From: Christensenellaceae bacterium
GTDB taxonomy: Bacteria; Bacillota; Clostridia; Christensenellales; Aristaeellaceae
Length of the DNA stretch: 64,000 nt
Assembly (NCBI GenBank): GCA_020025205.1
Contig: JAHHSO010000002.1
Coordinates: 35,223-99,222 of the forward strand
Reading direction: 5' to 3'
Shown: in pieces, positions 60,584 to 64,000 of the stretch
How positions within the stretch are numbered: the stretch's first letter is position 1
Layout of the letters: each line of letters starts with the position of its first letter
Notes under the pieces: generated by a model
The model's database searches: none
What the model was told of the DNA's origin: nothing
What the model saw: the letters and a program-made list of their open reading frames with translations, nothing else
Program-made: the position numbers and the translations under genes

Positions 60584-61894
60584 ATGGAGAGAACGTATGC
60601 GGCGAATGTACGCGGCGCGGATCTGATCAAGGTCTGCGGTTTTGTGGAAAACATCCGCAATAAGAGCAAGATGGCGTTCATCGTGCTCAAGGATATCACC
60701 GGCAAGGTGCAGATCACCGTGGAGAAGGGTGAGAATCAGGCCCTTGACGAGGCAGTTAACAAGATCACAATGGATTCTGTCATTACCGTAATCGGCAAGG
60801 CTGTCCAGAGCGAATATGTCAAGCTTGGCGGTGTGGAAATCTATCCGACCGAGATTATTATTGATTCCCTGGCGGCTCCGCTGCCGATTGACCGTGAAGC
60901 CCGCAAGGGTCACGAGCGTTCCTCGATCGATCAGAGAATTGACTATCGGTGGATTGACCTGCGCACAGAGGCCAATCAGCTCATGTTTAAGGCACAGACA
61001 AAGATGCTCGCTGCCATGCGTGAGTTCCTGCTGGAGCGCAGCTTCATGGAAATCCATACGCCCAAGCTGATTGGCGCCGCCAGTGAATCCGGCGCAGATG
61101 TGTTTGAGGTGCAGTATTTTGATCGCAAGGCCTATCTGGCTCAGAGCCCGCAGTTCTACAAGCAGATGGCTATGGCATCCGGCTTTGAACGCATCTTTGA
61201 GGTTGGACCGGTTTTCCGTGCGGAAAAGTCTTTCACCAGCAAGCACACCACGGAATTTACCGGCTTTGACCTTGAGTTCAGCTTCATTGACTCCTATCGA
61301 GATGTCATGAAGATGGAAGAAGAGCTGCTTACCTATGCTTTGACGAAGGTGAAGGAAGCATATGGCGATGATATTGAGCGCGTGTTTGGCACGAAGGTCA
61401 TTGTTCCTGCAACTCCGTTCCCGATCATGAAGCTCTCTGAACTGTATGATGAACTTGAAAAAGAGTTCGGCTACAAGTGCCCCGAAGAGGAACGCGGCGA
61501 CCTCACCACTGAGGCGGAGCGCCTTTCTTTCCAGCTGGTACAGAAAAAGTTTGGGCATGAGTTCCTTTTTGTCACTGATTACGATGCTGAAAAGCGTGCT
61601 TTTTACCACATGCGCGACGAGAACGGCGTGCCGCAGGGCTACGATTTGATCTGGCGCGGCGTGGAGATCACTACCGGCGCACAGCGTGAACATCGTTATG
61701 ATGTGCTCAAAGCGCAGGCAGAAGAAAAAGGGCTTGCAGAGGATGTCAAGTTCTATCTGGAGTTTTTCAAATACGGCTGCCCGCCGCACGGTGGTTTCGG
61801 ACTGGGCGTTGACCGCCTGACCATGCTGCTGCTTGGATTGACGATCAAGGACGCCATGTTCCTGTTCCGCAGCCCGAACCGCTTGACCCCGTAA
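60584..61894 (+). CDS. aspS: Aspartyl-tRNA synthetase, archaeal type (probably nondiscriminating Asp-tRNA(Asn) ligase)
   Basis: A 436-aa class IIb synthetase. N-terminal OB-fold (GFVENIRNKSKMAFIVLKD), motif 1 region ending SFMEIHTPKL, the flipping ESGADVFEV, motif 2 FEVGPVFRAEKS, and motif 3 GFGLGVDRLTML with the terminal LTP. It lacks the GAD insertion that makes bacterial AspRS about 590 aa, so it is the archaeal form found in some Clostridia as a second or only enzyme. Such enzymes usually also charge tRNA(Asn), corrected by GatCAB. Which kind this is cannot be decided from the motifs alone. RBS GGAGGAG precedes the ATG. Confidence 0.92.
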   Translation: MERTYAANVRGADLIKVCGFVENIRNKSKMAFIVLKDITGKVQITVEKGENQALDEAVNKITMDSVITVIGKAVQSEYVKLGGVEIYPTEIIIDSLAAPLPIDREARKGHERSSIDQRIDYRWIDLRTEANQLMFKAQTKMLAAMREFLLERSFMEIHTPKLIGAASESGADVFEVQYFDRKAYLAQSPQFYKQMAMASGFERIFEVGPVFRAEKSFTSKHTTEFTGFDLEFSFIDSYRDVMKMEEELLTYALTKVKEAYGDDIERVFGTKVIVPATPFPIMKLSELYDELEKEFGYKCPEEERGDLTTEAERLSFQLVQKKFGHEFLFVTDYDAEKRAFYHMRDENGVPQGYDLIWRGVEITTGAQREHRYDVLKAQAEEKGLAEDVKFYLEFFKYGCPPHGGFGLGVDRLTMLLLGLTIKDAMFLFRSPNRLTP

Positions 61895-61904
61895 GCACCC
61901 ATTT

Positions 61905-61936
61905 AAACCGGCTTTCGTTGTAAAAGCCGGTTTTTG
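61905..61936 (+). terminator. Terminator of aspS
   Basis: AAACCGGCTTT and AAAGCCGGTTT stem with a ten-base loop and T-run. Confidence 0.9.
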
Positions 61937-62026
61937 TATGTTGTAAAGAAATCAATCGCAAAGGCGTGAAGGCAGGGGCGGTTTGCCGTTTTACGCTGCA
62001 CGCAAGGGATCAAACAATAAAAATAT

Positions 62027-62066
62027 TTTACCCAGTTTTTACAGTGTATTTCTGGCATCTTTACAG
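62027..62066 (+). promoter_or_regulatory. Predicted PhoP binding site (four direct repeats, 11-bp period)
   Basis: TTTACCC (62027), TTTACAG (62038), TTTCTGG (62049) and TTTACAG (62060) begin exactly 11 bases apart. This is the arrangement of the Bacillus PhoP box (TTAACA-like repeats). They end nine bases before a possible -10 (TAAGAT, 62075-62080), the position expected for activation. Confidence 0.7.
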
Positions 62067-62121
62067 GGCGTTGTTAAGATAAGCATAGAGGGATTCCATC
62101 ACACGAAAGGGAAGATCAGAT

Positions 62122-63912
62122 ATGGACATTTTTGGGGTACTGGATCTGCTGTGCGGCCTGGCGTTTTTTCTGTACGGCATGCATGTCATGGGGAAAGGGC
62201 TTTCCCGCACTTCCGGCGGAAGACTGGAAAGCATTCTGGAAAAACTGACACAGAACAAAATCAAGGCGGTTTTGCTGGGTACACTGGTAACGGCGGTAAT
62301 TCAGTCGTCGTCAGCGACAACGGTCATGGTGGTCGGCTTTGTAAACTCCGGCATCATGCAGCTGTCACAGGCGGTTGGCGTCATCATGGGTGCCAATATC
62401 GGAACGACCATCACCAGCTGGATTCTGTCGCTGACCGGCATTGAAAGCTCCAATTTTATCTTGCAGATGTGCAAGCCGACTTCTTTCACGCCGATTCTGG
62501 CGCTGATCGGCGTGGTATTTGTGCTGTTCTGTAAGTCTGAAAAAAAGAACAACATTGGCACCATGTTTGTGGGATTCAGTGTTCTGATTTTCGGCATGGA
62601 CATGATGAGCAGTGCGGTGAAGCCGCTGGCCAATGTACCGGAATTTACAAACATACTGCTCATGTTCACCAATCCGGTTCTGGGCATGCTGGCAGGTATG
62701 GTGCTGACGGCTGTGATTCAGTCCTCTTCGGCATCTGTCGGCATTTTGCAGGCGCTTTGTGTAACGGGGGCCGTTAAGTACAGCGCGGCACTGCCGATCA
62801 TCATGGGCCAGAACATCGGTACCTGCGTGACGGCGCTGATTTCCGCCGTGGGTGCAAACAAAAATGCCCGCCGCGCGGCACTGATTCATTTGTATTTCAA
62901 CATCATTGGCACAACCATTTTTATGATCGGCTTCTACGCAATTCATGCGGTATTTCCGTTTGCATTTATGGATGCGCCGGCCAATGCGATGGGCATTGCC
63001 GTCATTCACACGACGTTCAACGTAGTGGCGACAACGGTATTGCTGCCGTTTGCGGACTGGCTGGTGAAGCTGGCTGTCTTTACCATTCGCGATGATGAGG
63101 ATGTGCAGAAGATTGATGACTTCCAGCTTCTGGATGAGCGTTTTCTGGCGACCCCGGCGTTTGCTGTGGAGCAGTGCAGCGTCGTGGCGGGACGCATGGC
63201 GAGGCTGACCCGTGAGGCGATCCTTGATGCCATTGATCTGCTGGACGGGAAGGAAAAGAACGCCGAGAAGATGGCTCGAGTTGAGGCGCTGGAAGCCAAA
63301 ATTGACCGATATGAGGATAAATTGGGCACTTATATGGTCAAGCTGTCCCGCGCAAAGCTGTCGCGCGAGGATGGTCATACAATTTCTGTCCTGCTGCATT
63401 CCATCAATGACTTTGAGCGCATTTCCGATCATGCGGTCAATCTGCTGGATTCCGCTCGGGAGATGGAAAGCAAGAAAATGAAGTTTTCTGACGCGGCGGC
63501 CTCTGAACTGCACGTTTTTGCACAGGCGCTGCGCGACATCGTTGAGCGTTCGTTTGACAGCTTTCTCATGAAGGATGCAGCGATGGCTAAAACGGTGGAA
63601 CCGCTGGAGGCTTGCATCAACGAAATCAATGCCGGCGTAAAGTCCCGTCATATTGAACGCCTGACCAAGGGCCAGTGCACCATTGAACTGGGTTTTGTGC
63701 TGTCTGATATATCGACGAACTTTGAGCGTGTTTCTGACCACTGTTCCAACCTTGCGGTGTATCAGATTCAGGTGCCCAAAGACAAGTATGAGGCGCACGC
63801 ATACTTGCAGAAGAGAAAGTATAAAGATCATGCGGAATTTGATCGCGAAGAAATGGCTTTTGAAGAAAAATATCATCTTCCGGAATCCGCAGACGTGAGC
63901 GCAGAAAATTAA
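62122..63912 (+). CDS. Na+/phosphate cotransporter family protein with PhoU-like domain
   Basis: A 596-aa NptA/SLC34-like protein. The membrane half has the two inverted-repeat QSS motifs (IQSSSATTVMVVGF near 55 and IQSSSASVGILQAL near 200) that bind sodium and phosphate, with VIMGANIGTTITSW and IIMGQNIGTCVTAL. The C-terminal ~250 residues are helical PhoU-like repeats (LLHSINDFERISDHAVNLLD, ISTNFERVSDHCSNLAVYQI). A four-repeat Pho box lies upstream, pointing to induction under phosphate limitation. A terminator follows. Confidence 0.92.
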   Translation: MDIFGVLDLLCGLAFFLYGMHVMGKGLSRTSGGRLESILEKLTQNKIKAVLLGTLVTAVIQSSSATTVMVVGFVNSGIMQLSQAVGVIMGANIGTTITSWILSLTGIESSNFILQMCKPTSFTPILALIGVVFVLFCKSEKKNNIGTMFVGFSVLIFGMDMMSSAVKPLANVPEFTNILLMFTNPVLGMLAGMVLTAVIQSSSASVGILQALCVTGAVKYSAALPIIMGQNIGTCVTALISAVGANKNARRAALIHLYFNIIGTTIFMIGFYAIHAVFPFAFMDAPANAMGIAVIHTTFNVVATTVLLPFADWLVKLAVFTIRDDEDVQKIDDFQLLDERFLATPAFAVEQCSVVAGRMARLTREAILDAIDLLDGKEKNAEKMARVEALEAKIDRYEDKLGTYMVKLSRAKLSREDGHTISVLLHSINDFERISDHAVNLLDSAREMESKKMKFSDAAASELHVFAQALRDIVERSFDSFLMKDAAMAKTVEPLEACINEINAGVKSRHIERLTKGQCTIELGFVLSDISTNFERVSDHCSNLAVYQIQVPKDKYEAHAYLQKRKYKDHAEFDREEMAFEEKYHLPESADVSAEN

Positions 63913-63916
63913 ACTT

Positions 63917-63953
63917 GAAAAGCCGTCATTCAGTGAAATGGCGGCTTTTTTAT
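63917..63953 (+). terminator. Terminator of the Na/Pi cotransporter gene
   Basis: AAAAGCCGTCATT and AAATGGCGGCTTTT (one G-T pair) followed by T-run. The last 45 bases of the window are AT-rich and may hold the next promoter (TATACT near the end). Confidence 0.85.
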
Positions 63954-64000
63954 CTAATAGGAAATTGCGCAAATTGAAGAAAAGGTATATACTATAACAG

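Noticed and set aside
62365..63972. 535-aa open frame on the minus strand opposite the Na/Pi transporter
   Set aside because: Mirrored frame of a gene with clear QSS and PhoU motifs; it runs through the terminator.
1..64000. CRISPR array, prophage or insertion sequence
   Set aside because: No regularly spaced direct repeats, no transposase, integrase or phage structural gene was seen on either strand.

Overview
The window looks like part of the chromosome of an anaerobic Bacillota (Clostridia). The evidence is a SCIFF-peptide radical SAM maturase (ScfB/CteB), a germination protease (Gpr) next to a D,D-carboxypeptidase, AdhE, a PurR repressor of the Bacillus type, a Trp T-box, strong AGGAGG ribosome-binding sites and tRNA genes with encoded CCA. 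An archaeal-type AspRS and the SCIFF locus fit an uncultured gut or rumen Clostridia lineage, but I cannot name the genus. I see no prophage, insertion sequence, CRISPR array or rRNA. The region is dense chromosomal housekeeping and accessory metabolism.

Layout. 0.1-9 kb: scfB coupled to an Orn/Lys/Arg decarboxylase-family gene, a double GNAT, an ECF transporter S component, then a divergent operon of a GT-C-like membrane glycosyltransferase, its motif-less tandem paralogue, a DUF1934 protein, an unknown protein and an MBL hydrolase. 9.5-14.7 kb: a phosphonate-type ABC transporter (phnD-phnC-phnE-phnE) with a cytoplasmic 5'-nucleotidase family protein. 15-17 kb: an RNA m5C methyltransferase and a two-half chromate transporter. 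17-20 kb: trpXYZ-like ABC transporter behind a Trp T-box. 20-25 kb: DegT aminotransferase, then adhE under a probable Rex site with a downstream phosphotransferase-fold gene. 25.6-33.7 kb: murC, purR, pth, mfd, the SRP RNA gene and pyrF. 33.7-41.4 kb: M50 protease, nadE-crp/fnr, gpr-dac and a sodium:neurotransmitter symporter family protein. 41.7-53.4 kb: a peptide-uptake and degradation locus. 53.4-64 kb: tRNA-Leu, AraC/PocR regulator divergent from nahK, an unknown 495-aa protein, an Mbeg1-like hydrolase, M18 aminopeptidase, tRNA-Arg, aspS and a Na/Pi cotransporter with a four-repeat Pho box.

How parts work together. The most coherent accessory unit is 41.7-53.4 kb: a complete oligopeptide ABC transporter, a PepV-like M20 peptidase, an M24 Xaa-Pro peptidase, a cysteine desulfidase-family protein, an uroporphyrinogen-decarboxylase-fold protein and a GntR/FCD regulator. 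The same AT-rich palindrome covers the -10 region of the promoters of the UroD-like gene and of the transporter operon, so the two are probably one regulon controlled by the GntR protein. Several other promoters carry readable control elements: Trp T-box (trpX), Rex (adhE), PhoP (Na/Pi transporter) and an unassigned inverted repeat (ECF S component).

All alignments and spacings were read by eye. No database search, structure prediction or folding program was run.
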